Shown piece after piece: positions 1 through 6,951 of a stretch of DNA of 42,926 nt (position 1 is its first letter; each line of letters opens with the position of its first letter). Below the pieces are notes generated by a model. It did no database searches. It was not told the origin of the DNA and saw only the letters and a list, made by a program, of their open reading frames with translations. Made by a program: the position numbers and the translations under genes. This DNA is from Bacteroidales bacterium (GTDB lineage: Bacteria > Bacteroidota > Bacteroidia > Bacteroidales > UBA7960). Location of the stretch: contig JAHYJD010000019.1 of NCBI GenBank assembly GCA_019429365.1, positions 1 through 42,926 on the forward strand, in the 5' to 3' direction.

Positions 1-12
1 CTCTTCCGATCT
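1..12. other. Illumina adapter remnant at contig end
   Basis: The first 12 bases, CTCTTCCGATCT, equal the 3' end shared by Illumina TruSeq-type adapters. The open reading frame of the partial gene on the minus strand runs exactly up to base 13. I infer untrimmed adapter, so these bases should not be treated as genome sequence. Confidence 0.9.
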
Positions 13-93
13 AGGGTCGATTGAGCCCGCCTGAGCCCAAAGCATAAGTGGTGCCGCCAAAAGCACCCACAAAAAATACACACGTTTTTTCAT
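13..93 (-). CDS. Secreted protein, 5' fragment (signal peptide only)
   Basis: A minus-strand start codon at 93-91 opens a frame of 27 codons that runs off the contig. It begins MKKRVYFLWVLLAAPLMLWA followed by Q, A, G, S: a lysine-rich n-region, a hydrophobic core and an AQA-like signal peptidase I site. No lipobox cysteine is visible. The bases just upstream (94-135) match the leaders of the three lipoprotein genes that follow, which is the main support for the start. It would be the second gene of an operon led by the 182-1243 gene, with 88 bp between them. The mature protein is missing, so its function cannot be stated. Confidence 0.65.
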
Positions 94-135
94 TGGATTT
101 GGGTTTAGTTATTAAATGGTTGAATTATAGAATTC
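94..135 (-). repeat. Shared leader repeat, degenerate copy
   Basis: The sequence directly upstream of the 93 start (TTGGATTTGGGTTTAGTTAT on the plus strand and onward to GAATTC) matches the leaders before 1243, 3023 and 4126. After GAATTC it diverges, and the TTTGCC/GGCAAA hairpin seen in the other copies is absent. Confidence 0.75.
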
Positions 136-181
136 AAAATCGGACGAGGATGATGACAAAAAAATCACCTGGTCAGATACA

Positions 182-1243
182 TCAAATTTCTTCATCCCTT
201 ACGCAACGGACAGAATACCCTTCCTCATTATTATATATGGAGCGGATCACATTGCCGTAGTTTAGGGGCATAGCCCGGTACCAGGCTTCGGTAGTCGAAA
301 ACTCTGTAGAAGACCACCAGTAGCCATGGGCGCCAATGCCGAGGTAGTATCCAGTGGCAGCCCGGAAGCCACCCGGAAGGGCAGAAAAGCCAAACTTATC
401 CGTGCCGTAATGAGGGCTGGAAGATTCCCATCGGGGGTGGTTCGAAGTGGCACAATCGCCGCCTAAAGGGGATGATACCTGACGGCAGGACTTTAAGGCA
501 TTTGCTGCACCGTTTTCTTCGTCGTTGTTGGGATAGCCTTGTGCTACCGCATAATTCACCAGTTCTGTCCACTCAGCATCGCTGGGCACATGCCAGCCCG
601 CAGGGCACAAACCATTGCTGTTATTTACTGCGTGCCAGTTATATAAGGCACCATAACTGTTTTTCCAGTCAATCTCATTGTTATACCAGGCATAGGCCCC
701 GGTGGTGTTGTTTTGCCATGCGGTATTATTGACGCCGGGGTATTCAATGGGCGTACCGTTTTGGTATTTGGTAGTTTTCAGGTTCTCTGCCATCCACATC
801 TGGTTGCCGATGATAACGCTGGGATAGAAATTGCCGTCGATGTCGGTGACGCCTTCGCCGGGCTGGCCGCTTTCTTCTGTAGTAAATTCTTCCTGCTGCC
901 CATAAGACGTGCCTTCACTGTTTGTAGCGTAAGCTCTTAAATAGTAAGTAGTGTTGGGCTCTAATCCAGAAATGTTGCTCGTAAAACTTCCCACACCTGT
1001 ACCATCTTCTGTTTTGTCGTCATTGATGGTTGGGTTTTCGGCTGTATCCCAACAAACACCACGTGCAGTAACTGTTGCTCCGCCATCAGCGCTTATATTG
1101 CCTCCACTTATTGCAGTAATCTGAGTTATGCTGGTAACGTCAGTGGTTAATATTACTGGTACTGTAATATTTTCATCTTTCTGGCAGGAATAAAATACTG
1201 CACAGACAAGCACTAAGGGTAAGAAAATTTTTAACGTTTTCAT
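182..1243 (-). CDS. FISUMP-domain surface lipoprotein
   Basis: 353 residues. Residues 1-20 form a lipoprotein signal ending in FYSC, with Cys20 as the predicted lipid anchor. Cys20 is followed by QKDE, close to the QKDDE export signal that sends lipoproteins to the cell surface in Bacteroidota. Residues about 25-120 resemble a fibronectin-III-like domain (NTTYYLRAYATNSEG). Residues about 130-350 are a Fibrobacter succinogenes major paralogous (FISUMP) domain, with IGNQMWMAENL, GLCPAGWHVPSDAEW, WWSSTE and a terminal YSVRCVRD. The function of FISUMP proteins is largely unknown; they are cell-surface proteins. The N-terminal part is nearly identical, at DNA level too, to the 3116-4126 gene, while the C-terminal domain has diverged. 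It is first in its operon, behind promoter cassette 1244-1550. Confidence 0.9.
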   Translation of the reverse strand: MKTLKIFLPLVLVCAVFYSCQKDENITVPVILTTDVTSITQITAISGGNISADGGATVTARGVCWDTAENPTINDDKTEDGTGVGSFTSNISGLEPNTTYYLRAYATNSEGTSYGQQEEFTTEESGQPGEGVTDIDGNFYPSVIIGNQMWMAENLKTTKYQNGTPIEYPGVNNTAWQNNTTGAYAWYNNEIDWKNSYGALYNWHAVNNSNGLCPAGWHVPSDAEWTELVNYAVAQGYPNNDEENGAANALKSCRQVSSPLGGDCATSNHPRWESSSPHYGTDKFGFSALPGGFRAATGYYLGIGAHGYWWSSTEFSTTEAWYRAMPLNYGNVIRSIYNNEEGYSVRCVRDEEI

Positions 1244-1288
1244 TGGATTTGGGTTTAGTTATTAAAAGATTGAATTAAAGAATTTAAA

Positions 1289-1309
1289 TTTGCAAAGGGG
1301 GAGGGCAAA
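1289..1309 (-). promoter_or_regulatory. Leader hairpin in 5' UTR
   Basis: Inverted repeat TTTGC (1289-1293) / GCAAA (1305-1309) encloses a G-rich (plus) or C-rich (transcript) loop. The same hairpin, with a six-base stem TTTGCC/GGCAAA, lies before 3023 and 4126. Its conservation suggests a role in translation or mRNA stability, but no function is shown. Confidence 0.45.
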
Positions 1310-1338
1310 AAACAAGACAAAACAATAAGTAAGTAAAA

Positions 1339-1369
1339 CAAATTTAAAACAATAGTTTTAAATATACAA
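1339..1369 (-). promoter_or_regulatory. Bacteroidota-type promoter for 182-1243 operon
   Basis: On the minus strand TAAATTTG (1346-1339) matches the -7 consensus TAnnTTTG. A TTG (1369-1367) lies 20 nt upstream, matching the -33 element spacing. A start site near 1332 would give a 5' UTR of about 90 nt. Confidence 0.6.
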
Positions 1370-1550
1370 GAAAAAAAGTAAATAAATACCGAAATATCTG
1401 TTTTTAAAGAAATAAATCATTATTAAATGGTTGTTTAAAAAAACAGAATGACTTATTTTATGCATTATTCAGTAAATCAATTAAATAAATAATTACGTAT
1501 AAAAAAAGTAAAAAAAATTGCAAAAAAATTTCTGTACCCAAAACAAAAAA

Positions 1551-1577
1551 GCGGTCCCGGAAATTTTCCGGGACCGC
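1551..1577 (-). terminator. Intrinsic terminator after the BspA-like lipoprotein gene
   Basis: Near-perfect GC-rich stem (GCGGTCCCGG ... CCGGGACCGC). On the minus strand it is followed by a run of T (plus-strand A at 1545-1550). It sits 40 bp beyond the stop of 1617-3023 and separates the two lipoprotein operons. Confidence 0.85.
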
Positions 1578-1616
1578 CGCCAGTTTAAACAAGTGAGTTA
1601 TTATGGTTTTTGTTTG

Positions 1617-3023
1617 TTATGGGCAGGTACCCCAGACAGGCCGTGGAAGCACCCAGCTTGTTGCACCAAGATCGAAGAAGTCAGGTTGTGTGGTAATATT
1701 TGAAACACACCAGCCCGAAAGATCCTGGTTAAACGATGAAGCAACTCTGAACATTGAATTCATATCTGTTACATTCGACACATTCCAACCCCCGATATCC
1801 TGGTTAAAAGATGAAGCGCCCCGGAACATTTGAGCCATATGAGTAACATTAGAGACATCCCAATCCCCAATATTCTGATTGAAGGATGAAGCACCATAGA
1901 ACATATTAAACATGGTTGTCACATTTGATACATTCCAATTACTTATATCATGATTGAAGGAAGAAGCGTTTTGGAACATATACCTCATGACAGTAACATT
2001 TGACACATCCCAACCCCCGATATCCTGGTTAAACGATGAAGCTCCCCAAAAAATACCATCCATTGTAGTTACATTTGATACATCCCAGTTACTAATATCA
2101 TGATTAAATGAAGAAGCATTTTGGAACATATACCTCATATTTGTCACCGCTTCCAGCCCAAAAGTATTATTGGGAACTGAAATAAGATTGGAAGCATTAT
2201 CAAAAGCATTGGCGAGACTTTGCAATCCTAACTGGCCCCAGTTATCAACACTAACAAGTGCAAACGCTGAGGGTTCTGTTTCGGAGAATGGATCAGGGGG
2301 GGCGACATAAAATGCTGTTGCACTTCCGGTTATCGAAACGGTATAAATTCCAGCCTCATAATAATTATGCCAATACTCGCCGGGGGTATTTACAGTGGTA
2401 ATGGTGCCATCGCCCCAGTCAATCGTAGCGTTTACTGAACCGGTCAGTGCCAGCTTAACAATGGTGTCCCATGAAAGAAGCCTGGTATCCCAGGTGGTGA
2501 TAAAGGCATTGGGATCAAAAGTGCATTCCCCAACCAACTGGTAATCCACATCAAAATCAACTGGTGGGCCATTGCCAATTACGCTGAACGTAAAAAAGAA
2601 ATCATCGCATACCTGCCAGTCGTATGGTAGCGGGAAGCTAAGCTCGTACCATGTACCTGCCGGTATGGGGTTGATGAACTCTTTTACCGAAACTTCATCA
2701 ACCAGCAGGTTGGCTATGTCTTCGGTACTTACAACTCTTAATACAAATTCTTCAAATGTGTTGTAGTACACAATATTTACGGTTTTTGAAAACCGACCGT
2801 TGTCGGGCCCTGCCCAGCCTATCACTTTCTGGTCGGTTTTTTCGAACCAGGAAGGGTTTTCAGGATCAATGCAGTGAGTTGCACAGTTATTATCCTCACT
2901 TTCTGTTTTAAGGGAAATGCTTTCATGCCCGCTTGTGATTGTGTTCAGCTCATCATCTTTTTGGCATGATTGAAAAATTGCAGCGATTAGCAGCAAAATG
3001 GCAAAAATTTTAAACGTTTTCAT
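1617..3023 (-). CDS. BspA-like (DUF285) repeat surface lipoprotein
   Basis: 468 residues. The lipoprotein signal ends FQSC with Cys20, followed by QKDDE, an exact match to the surface lipoprotein export consensus. Residues about 60-165 look like a beta-rich domain and about 195-240 like a PKD-like segment (TIDWGDGTITTV). From about residue 290 there are at least five 25-residue BspA/DUF285 repeats with the core ASSFNQDIGGWDVSNVT, a leucine-rich-repeat-like fold used in surface binding proteins. The sequence ends PVWGTCP. It is the second gene of an operon behind 3116-4126, 92 bp downstream, and ends in a strong terminator. A role in adhesion is inferred from the family, not shown. Confidence 0.88.
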   Translation of the reverse strand: MKTFKIFAILLLIAAIFQSCQKDDELNTITSGHESISLKTESEDNNCATHCIDPENPSWFEKTDQKVIGWAGPDNGRFSKTVNIVYYNTFEEFVLRVVSTEDIANLLVDEVSVKEFINPIPAGTWYELSFPLPYDWQVCDDFFFTFSVIGNGPPVDFDVDYQLVGECTFDPNAFITTWDTRLLSWDTIVKLALTGSVNATIDWGDGTITTVNTPGEYWHNYYEAGIYTVSITGSATAFYVAPPDPFSETEPSAFALVSVDNWGQLGLQSLANAFDNASNLISVPNNTFGLEAVTNMRYMFQNASSFNHDISNWDVSNVTTMDGIFWGASSFNQDIGGWDVSNVTVMRYMFQNASSFNHDISNWNVSNVTTMFNMFYGASSFNQNIGDWDVSNVTHMAQMFRGASSFNQDIGGWNVSNVTDMNSMFRVASSFNQDLSGWCVSNITTQPDFFDLGATSWVLPRPVWGTCP

Positions 3024-3090
3024 TGGATTTGGCTTTAATTTATAAATGGTTGAATTTAAGAATTCAAATTTGCCAAGGGGGAGGGCAAAA
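3024..3090 (-). repeat. Shared leader repeat before second operon gene
   Basis: This copy has the leader and hairpin (TTTGCC 3069-3074 / GGCAAA 3084-3089) but lacks the promoter half of the cassette. It fits a gene reached by read-through from 3116-4126. The leader is therefore reused inside the operon, not only at its start. Confidence 0.7.
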
Positions 3091-3115
3091 AAATATAGTC
3101 AAATAATGTTTTGGA

Positions 3116-4126
3116 TTAATTCTTCACGCAGCGGACAGAAAATCCAACCTGCTTAAGGAGGTTGAAAGACCACAAATTGTTGTAATCGTAGCTCATGAAT
3201 CGGTACAAGGGGTTACTGGGATCGTACTCTGTAGCAGTCCACCAGCTGCCTTCATCCCCAATACTGGTGAATGTTCCAACGTTGCGACGGTAGCCATCCG
3301 GAAGGGCTGTAAAGCCGGTTTCGTTGGTTGCTCCTGAATTAGGACTATTCCAATGCGTTGTGCCGGTTTCTTTTAGTTTGCCACCAGCAACACTTTCTCC
3401 TCCCAAATTATCGGCGAGTTGTATCCATTCCGCATCGCTAGGCAAATGCCAGCCTGTGGGGCAAACGCCTTGTACACCGCTCGGGTTGGCAGTGCTGCTC
3501 GCAGAACCAGCCATTGCTGCAGGCCAGTTGTATAATACGCCATAGGTTGTATAATTGGCAGTTGCTTTGGCTGCATTGACATCAGTACCATCATAACCAT
3601 ATACATAATACTGTGGGCTTGTTTGTGAACCTATTTCAGGACCAACTACGCTTGGCAAATAGCGCAGGTTTTCTGCCATCCATACCTGGTTGCCTATCGT
3701 TACGGTCTGGTAATCAGCTTCATCTCGTGGGTCAGTAAAACTTCCAAAACTAATGCTTTGAGTGGTAATAGATATGGCCTCGCCATATCCGGTACCGGCA
3801 CTATTTGTTGCATAAGCCCGAACATAATAAGTAGTGTTGGGTGTTAATCCGGTCATATTACTGGAAAACTCACCCGAACCTTGACCGTCAGTTGTTTTGT
3901 TGTCATTGATGGTTGGGTTTTCTGCTGTATTCCAGCAAACACCGCGTGCAGTTATTGTTGCTCCGCCATCAGCGCTTATATTGCCTCCACTTATTGCAGT
4001 AATCTGAGTTATGCTGGTAACGTCAGTGGTTAATATTACTGGTACTGTAATATTTTCATCCTTCTGGCAGGAATAAAATACTGTAGCGATTAGCACTAAG
4101 GCTAAAAATTTTTTTAACTTTTTCAT
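3116..4126 (-). CDS. FISUMP-domain surface lipoprotein
   Basis: 336 residues. The lipoprotein signal ends FYSC with Cys20, then QKDE, which predicts surface exposure. Residues about 25-122 are a fibronectin-III-like domain nearly identical to that of the 182-1243 protein. Residues about 135-336 form a FISUMP domain (IGNQVWMAENL, GVCPTGWHLPSDAEW, GSWWTATE, terminal FSVRCVKN). The two FISUMP domains are clearly different from each other, so conservation stops at the domain boundary. It leads a two-gene operon with the BspA-like gene, behind promoter cassette 4127-4430. The function of FISUMP proteins is unknown. Confidence 0.9.
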   Translation of the reverse strand: MKKLKKFLALVLIATVFYSCQKDENITVPVILTTDVTSITQITAISGGNISADGGATITARGVCWNTAENPTINDNKTTDGQGSGEFSSNMTGLTPNTTYYVRAYATNSAGTGYGEAISITTQSISFGSFTDPRDEADYQTVTIGNQVWMAENLRYLPSVVGPEIGSQTSPQYYVYGYDGTDVNAAKATANYTTYGVLYNWPAAMAGSASSTANPSGVQGVCPTGWHLPSDAEWIQLADNLGGESVAGGKLKETGTTHWNSPNSGATNETGFTALPDGYRRNVGTFTSIGDEGSWWTATEYDPSNPLYRFMSYDYNNLWSFNLLKQVGFSVRCVKN

Positions 4127-4221
4127 TGGATTTGGGTTTAGTTATTAAAGGATTGAATTAAAGAATTCAAATTTGCCAAGGGGGAGGGCAAAAAACAAGA
4201 CAAAACAATAATTAAGTAAAA

Positions 4222-4252
4222 CAAATTTAAAACAATAGTTTTAAATATACAA
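4222..4252 (-). promoter_or_regulatory. Bacteroidota-type promoter for 3116-4126 operon
   Basis: TAAATTTG on the minus strand (4229-4222) with TTG (4252-4250) 20 nt upstream, identical in sequence and spacing to copy A. The two copies have kept this element intact while drifting elsewhere. Confidence 0.6.
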
Positions 4253-4430
4253 GAAAAAAAGCAAATAAATACCGAAATGTCTGTTTATAAAGAAATAAAT
4301 CATTATTAAATGGCTGTTTAAAAAACAGAATGATTTATTTTTTGCATTATTCAGTAAATCAATTAAATAAATAATTACGTATAAAAAAAGTAAAAAAAAT
4401 TATAAAAAAATTCTGTGCCAAACAAAAAAA

Positions 4431-4456
4431 GCAGCCCCGAAATCAATCGGGGCCGC
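4431..4456 (-). terminator. Intrinsic terminator after phosphodiesterase gene
   Basis: Stem GCAGCCCCGA / TCGGGGCCGC around a six-base loop, followed on the minus strand by a T-run (plus-strand A at 4424-4430). It lies just beyond the stop at 4479. Confidence 0.8.
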
Positions 4457-4478
4457 TTCCAGTAAATTGAAAGGGGCT

Positions 4479-5762
4479 TTATTGCAGCATGTCGCGGGTA
4501 CGCTCGAGTTTGCCGTCGACCCGGGCTGGCTGCAGTTTCAGTATATGCGCGATAAGGGGGTATAGGTCGACCACCTCTATGGGTGGGTGCAGGTGGTTTT
4601 GCTTGAAGGCCGGCCCCGTGGCGTAAAATATGGTGTGCATGTCTTTCTGGGCGTTGTCCCATCCGTGGCTTCCGCCGCTGTAGTAGTTTCCGCGCGGGGC
4701 ACCGAAGCCCACGCTCCAGGTGCTGTCGGCCAGCACAATCAGGTCGAGGGTGCGGGGGTTGTGGCCGTAATGGAGGCGCTCGGGCAGTTCTCCGGCTTTC
4801 CACACGCTGATGTGGGGCACGCTTTTCAAAATGTTGTAAACATATTCTTTCTTGTCTTCCACCGGCTGCAGCGAAAACAGCGGATTTCCGCCGTGGGTGC
4901 GTTCAAACCATTCGCGGCGCACGTGGCGACTCAGGTCTACATAACGCTCGGTGCTCATTAGGGTCATGCCGTGGTCGGAGGTCACGATCAGGTTGATTTG
5001 CTGCGCGATGGGCAGTTGGCTGAGCTTATGCATCAACACGCCCACCAGGCTGTCGAGCTGCATTACCATGGCGTCGATCTCGGGGGCGTCGGGTCCGTGG
5101 CGGTGCCCCAGGCCATCGGGCTCATTAAAATAAAAGGTGATCAGGCGCGGGCGCTTTTCAATGGGCAGGCTGAGCCAGGCGATCACCGTGTCGATACGGG
5201 TCTCGAAAGGGTCCCTGTTGTTGTATCGTTTCCAGTAGGTGGGCTGAATGCCCTGCACGGGCGCTTCCGACCCCACCCAGAAATAGGATGCGGCCGTAAT
5301 GCCCTGCTTTTCGGCCGTCACCCAGATGGGCTCACCTCCATAGAAGGCACCGTTTTCAACTGATTCGCGGTCGCCCAGGCGGTAGGTCAAATCCAGTTCA
5401 GGGCAGTAGAAGTTGTTGTTTACAATGCCGTGGTTGTCGGGATACAGCCCGGTGGCCATGCTGTAATGGTTGGGGAAGGTCTTCGATGGGAAGGCCGGCT
5501 TCACGTATTCGGCCTTTACGCCCTGTGCGGCCAGGCGGTCGAGGTTGGGTGTGGACACCCGTTCGGCATAGTCCCAGCGCCAGCCATCCATGCTAAGCAT
5601 AATTACGTAGGGTTCTTCCGCCGTGCTGGCTTGGTTTTCGCTTCCGCGGAAAGAGAGCAATAAAAAGGTAAGAAAAAAGGGAAGTATCAGCAGCAGGAAA
5701 AAACGGGCCGGTTTTTTTAAGCTCCCCGGCATTTTCCTGCAAACAGCAGTTTGATTCATCAA
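4479..5762 (-). CDS. Type I phosphodiesterase/nucleotide pyrophosphatase (ENPP-like, alkaline phosphatase superfamily)
   Basis: 427 residues, the usual size for bacterial nucleotide pyrophosphatase/phosphodiesterases. A hydrophobic segment at residues 20-37 anchors or exports the enzyme. Two-metal active-site residues are visible: Asp59 in LSMDGWRWDY, the nucleophile Thr95 in FPSKTFPNHY, Asp216 and His220 in EPDGLGHRHG, Asp263-His264 in TSDHGM, and His366 in GGSHGWDN. The family hydrolyses phosphodiester or pyrophosphate bonds of nucleotides in the periplasm or outside the cell; the exact substrate cannot be read from the sequence. It is transcribed alone, with its own promoter candidate at 5792-5799 and a terminator at 4431-4456. 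Confidence 0.9.
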   Translation of the reverse strand: MMNQTAVCRKMPGSLKKPARFFLLLILPFFLTFLLLSFRGSENQASTAEEPYVIMLSMDGWRWDYAERVSTPNLDRLAAQGVKAEYVKPAFPSKTFPNHYSMATGLYPDNHGIVNNNFYCPELDLTYRLGDRESVENGAFYGGEPIWVTAEKQGITAASYFWVGSEAPVQGIQPTYWKRYNNRDPFETRIDTVIAWLSLPIEKRPRLITFYFNEPDGLGHRHGPDAPEIDAMVMQLDSLVGVLMHKLSQLPIAQQINLIVTSDHGMTLMSTERYVDLSRHVRREWFERTHGGNPLFSLQPVEDKKEYVYNILKSVPHISVWKAGELPERLHYGHNPRTLDLIVLADSTWSVGFGAPRGNYYSGGSHGWDNAQKDMHTIFYATGPAFKQNHLHPPIEVVDLYPLIAHILKLQPARVDGKLERTRDMLQ

Positions 5763-5791
5763 TTTAAAGTAGTTTCGAGTTTATAGAAAAG

Positions 5792-5799
5792 CAAAAATA
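5792..5799 (-). promoter_or_regulatory. -7 promoter element for phosphodiesterase gene
   Basis: Minus-strand TATTTTTG matches TAnnTTTG about 30 bp before the start codon. No clear -33 TTTG is seen at the usual distance. Confidence 0.4.
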
Positions 5800-5840
5800 G
5801 CGTTTTATGCCATTCCGAACCATATTGTTGAAAAATTCCT

Positions 5841-5848
5841 TACTTTTG
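5841..5848 (+). promoter_or_regulatory. -7 promoter element for DUF4878 lipoprotein gene
   Basis: TACTTTTG matches TAnnTTTG, 43 bp before the ATG at 5892. It is divergent to the 5792-5799 element. The -33 element is not obvious. Confidence 0.4.
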
Positions 5849-5891
5849 AAAGATATCCATCACCATTATTTATTTACCAAAACATTGTACA

Positions 5892-6242
5892 ATGAAAAAG
5901 CTGATGTTGATGCTTGCACTGGGCTGCTTTGTGGCCGTAAATTTTTCTTCCTGTAAATCCAAGACCGATTCGCCCGAAAAAGTGGTTGAAGCCTTCCTGA
6001 AGTACATGTCCGAAGGCGACTTCGAAAAGGCCATTCCGCTGGCTACCCCCGAAACCGCCGAGATGCTGCGCGAGTGGCAGAAAGACGGCTTCAACCTATA
6101 CCAGGGCAATGTGATAGAAAACATTGAATGTGAGATGATCTCCGGTACCGAAGCCGAATGCAGCTTCTATGCCGATGGCAGCCGGGCCATGATCGAAGCC
6201 GTGAAGACCGACGGCAAGTGGCTGGTGCATATGGAGAAGTAG
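5892..6242 (+). CDS. Small DUF4878-like lipoprotein
   Basis: 116 residues. The lipoprotein signal ends NFSSC with Cys21 as the lipid anchor. The following residues (KSK) lack the QKDDE-type export signal, so a periplasm-facing anchor is more likely. The mature part reads SPEKVVEAFLKYMSEGDFEK and then a cystatin/NTF2-like fold ending DGKWLVHMEK, as in the DUF4878 family (secreted alpha+beta domains of unknown function in Bacteroidota). It stands alone: a divergent gene lies on its left and a palindromic intergenic repeat follows its stop. Confidence 0.8.
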   Translation: MKKLMLMLALGCFVAVNFSSCKSKTDSPEKVVEAFLKYMSEGDFEKAIPLATPETAEMLREWQKDGFNLYQGNVIENIECEMISGTEAECSFYADGSRAMIEAVKTDGKWLVHMEK

Positions 6243-6367
6243 CAGAGGGCAGAGGGCGAAGAAGCGAAGAAGCGAAAAAGTGCAAGATGTAAGCCTTTCG
6301 TCCTGCGAAGCGCGACCGCCTGTTAGTAGCCCCGGGTCGCCCGGCGAATTTAAGCACCCGGGGCTCT
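6243..6367. repeat. Dispersed GC-rich palindromic repeat, copy 1
   Basis: This about 120-bp intergenic element is nearly repeated at 8518-8650. A purine-rich lead (GAAGAAGCGAAGAAGCGAAA) is followed by a core with CTTTCGTCCTGCGAAGCG and a perfect 10-bp inverted repeat, AGCCCCGGGT (6328-6337) / ACCCGGGGCT (6356-6365). A shorter competing hairpin, CCGGG-TCG-CCCGG, overlaps the left arm. The element follows a stop codon and could also end transcription, but it has no T-run. It resembles REP-type non-coding elements. Confidence 0.8.
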
Positions 6368-6405
6368 TATGACGGACTTCCGACTTCGGACTTCGGACTT
6401 TTTCC

Positions 6406-6413
6406 TACCTTTG
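6406..6413 (+). promoter_or_regulatory. -7 promoter element immediately before RseC-family gene
   Basis: TACCTTTG is an exact TAnnTTTG match ending 3 bp before the ATG at 6417. Transcription would begin at or inside the first codons, so either the mRNA is leaderless or the true start is slightly downstream. It also argues against the in-frame ATG at 6369. Confidence 0.5.
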
Positions 6414-6416
6414 CAC

Positions 6417-6836
6417 ATGCAAGAATCGATTCGTAACATAGAACATCCCGGCATTGTCGATCATGTGGAGGGGCGTGAGGCTTTTGTGCGCATTCAGCCG
6501 CAGTCGGCCTGTGGCTCGTGCCACTCCAAGTCGCATTGCAGCATGTCGGAGGTAAGCGACAAGGTGGTGGAGGTGAGCCTCAACCCGCAAGAGCAATTGA
6601 CTGCCGGGCAGCCGGTCACCATTACCCTCGAGCGCTCCCTGGGGTTCAGGGCCTTGTTCCTGGGTTATATGCTCCCTTTCCTTATCCTGCTTGTCAGCCT
6701 TTTTGTTTTGGTTTCCCTTACGGGGAATGAAGGCCTCAGCGCCCTGATCGCCATTGCTCTTATGGCACCCTATTATTTTTTGCTTTACCGTTTTCGGGAG
6801 AAGATAAGGAACAAGTTTCGTTTTCGGATCAAATAG
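6417..6836 (+). CDS. rseC: SoxR-reducing system RseC-family membrane protein
   Basis: 139 residues from the ATG at 6417. An in-frame ATG at 6369 would add 16 residues, but they are encoded by a GACTTCGG-type short repeat and overlap the promoter element. The N-terminal domain has the cysteine cluster CGSCHSKSHC (Cys32, Cys35, Cys41), followed by two transmembrane segments at about 78-102 and 105-125, the standard RseC layout. RseC-family proteins are linked to Rnf/Rsx electron transport and reduction of SoxR. In many Bacteroidota the gene lies directly before rnfB. Here the rnf operon starts about 5.7 kb downstream, with three unrelated genes in between. Confidence 0.85.
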   Translation: MQESIRNIEHPGIVDHVEGREAFVRIQPQSACGSCHSKSHCSMSEVSDKVVEVSLNPQEQLTAGQPVTITLERSLGFRALFLGYMLPFLILLVSLFVLVSLTGNEGLSALIAIALMAPYYFLLYRFREKIRNKFRFRIK

Positions 6837-6837
6837 T

Positions 6838-6951
6838 GTTGTCTGCTTCGCGTTGTTCCCGCACCTGCGGGATTGTCCGCCTCGCGTTGTCAGATCATCC
6901 TTTAAACATAATTCTTGACAACCTGACAACTTGACAACCTGACAACGAAAG
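6838..6951. repeat. Short direct repeats upstream of the flavoprotein gene
   Basis: Two kinds of short repeat are packed into 110 bp. One is a diverged pair around TTGTCTGCTTCGCGTTGTTC and TTGTCCGCCTCGCGTTGTCA. The other is a perfect 16-bp tandem pair, TTGACAACCTGACAAC, at 6915-6930 and 6931-6946, ending 5 bp before the ATG. Confidence 0.7.

Larger units (their letters stand above)
1244..1616 (-). repeat. Promoter/leader cassette, copy A, and upstream terminator region
   Basis: This gene-free stretch holds the leader of the 1243 gene, a promoter candidate (1339-1369), AT-rich DNA, and the terminator of the 1617-3023 gene (1551-1577). Bases 1244-1550 align with 4127-4430 over their full length, with roughly 15 differences counted by eye. 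I see no reading frame of note. The AT-rich block 1380-1550 contains many A-tracts, but I cannot assign it a function. Confidence 0.85.
4127..4478 (-). repeat. Promoter/leader cassette, copy C
   Basis: This gene-free stretch is a near copy of 1244-1550. It holds the leader hairpin TTTGCC (4172-4177) / GGCAAA (4187-4192), the promoter candidate at 4222-4252, the AT-rich block, and then the terminator of the 4479-5762 gene. Confidence 0.85.

Noticed and set aside
6369-6416. Earlier ATG for the rseC gene
   Set aside because: The added 16 residues come from a GACTTCGG-type short tandem repeat and overlap the TACCTTTG promoter element.
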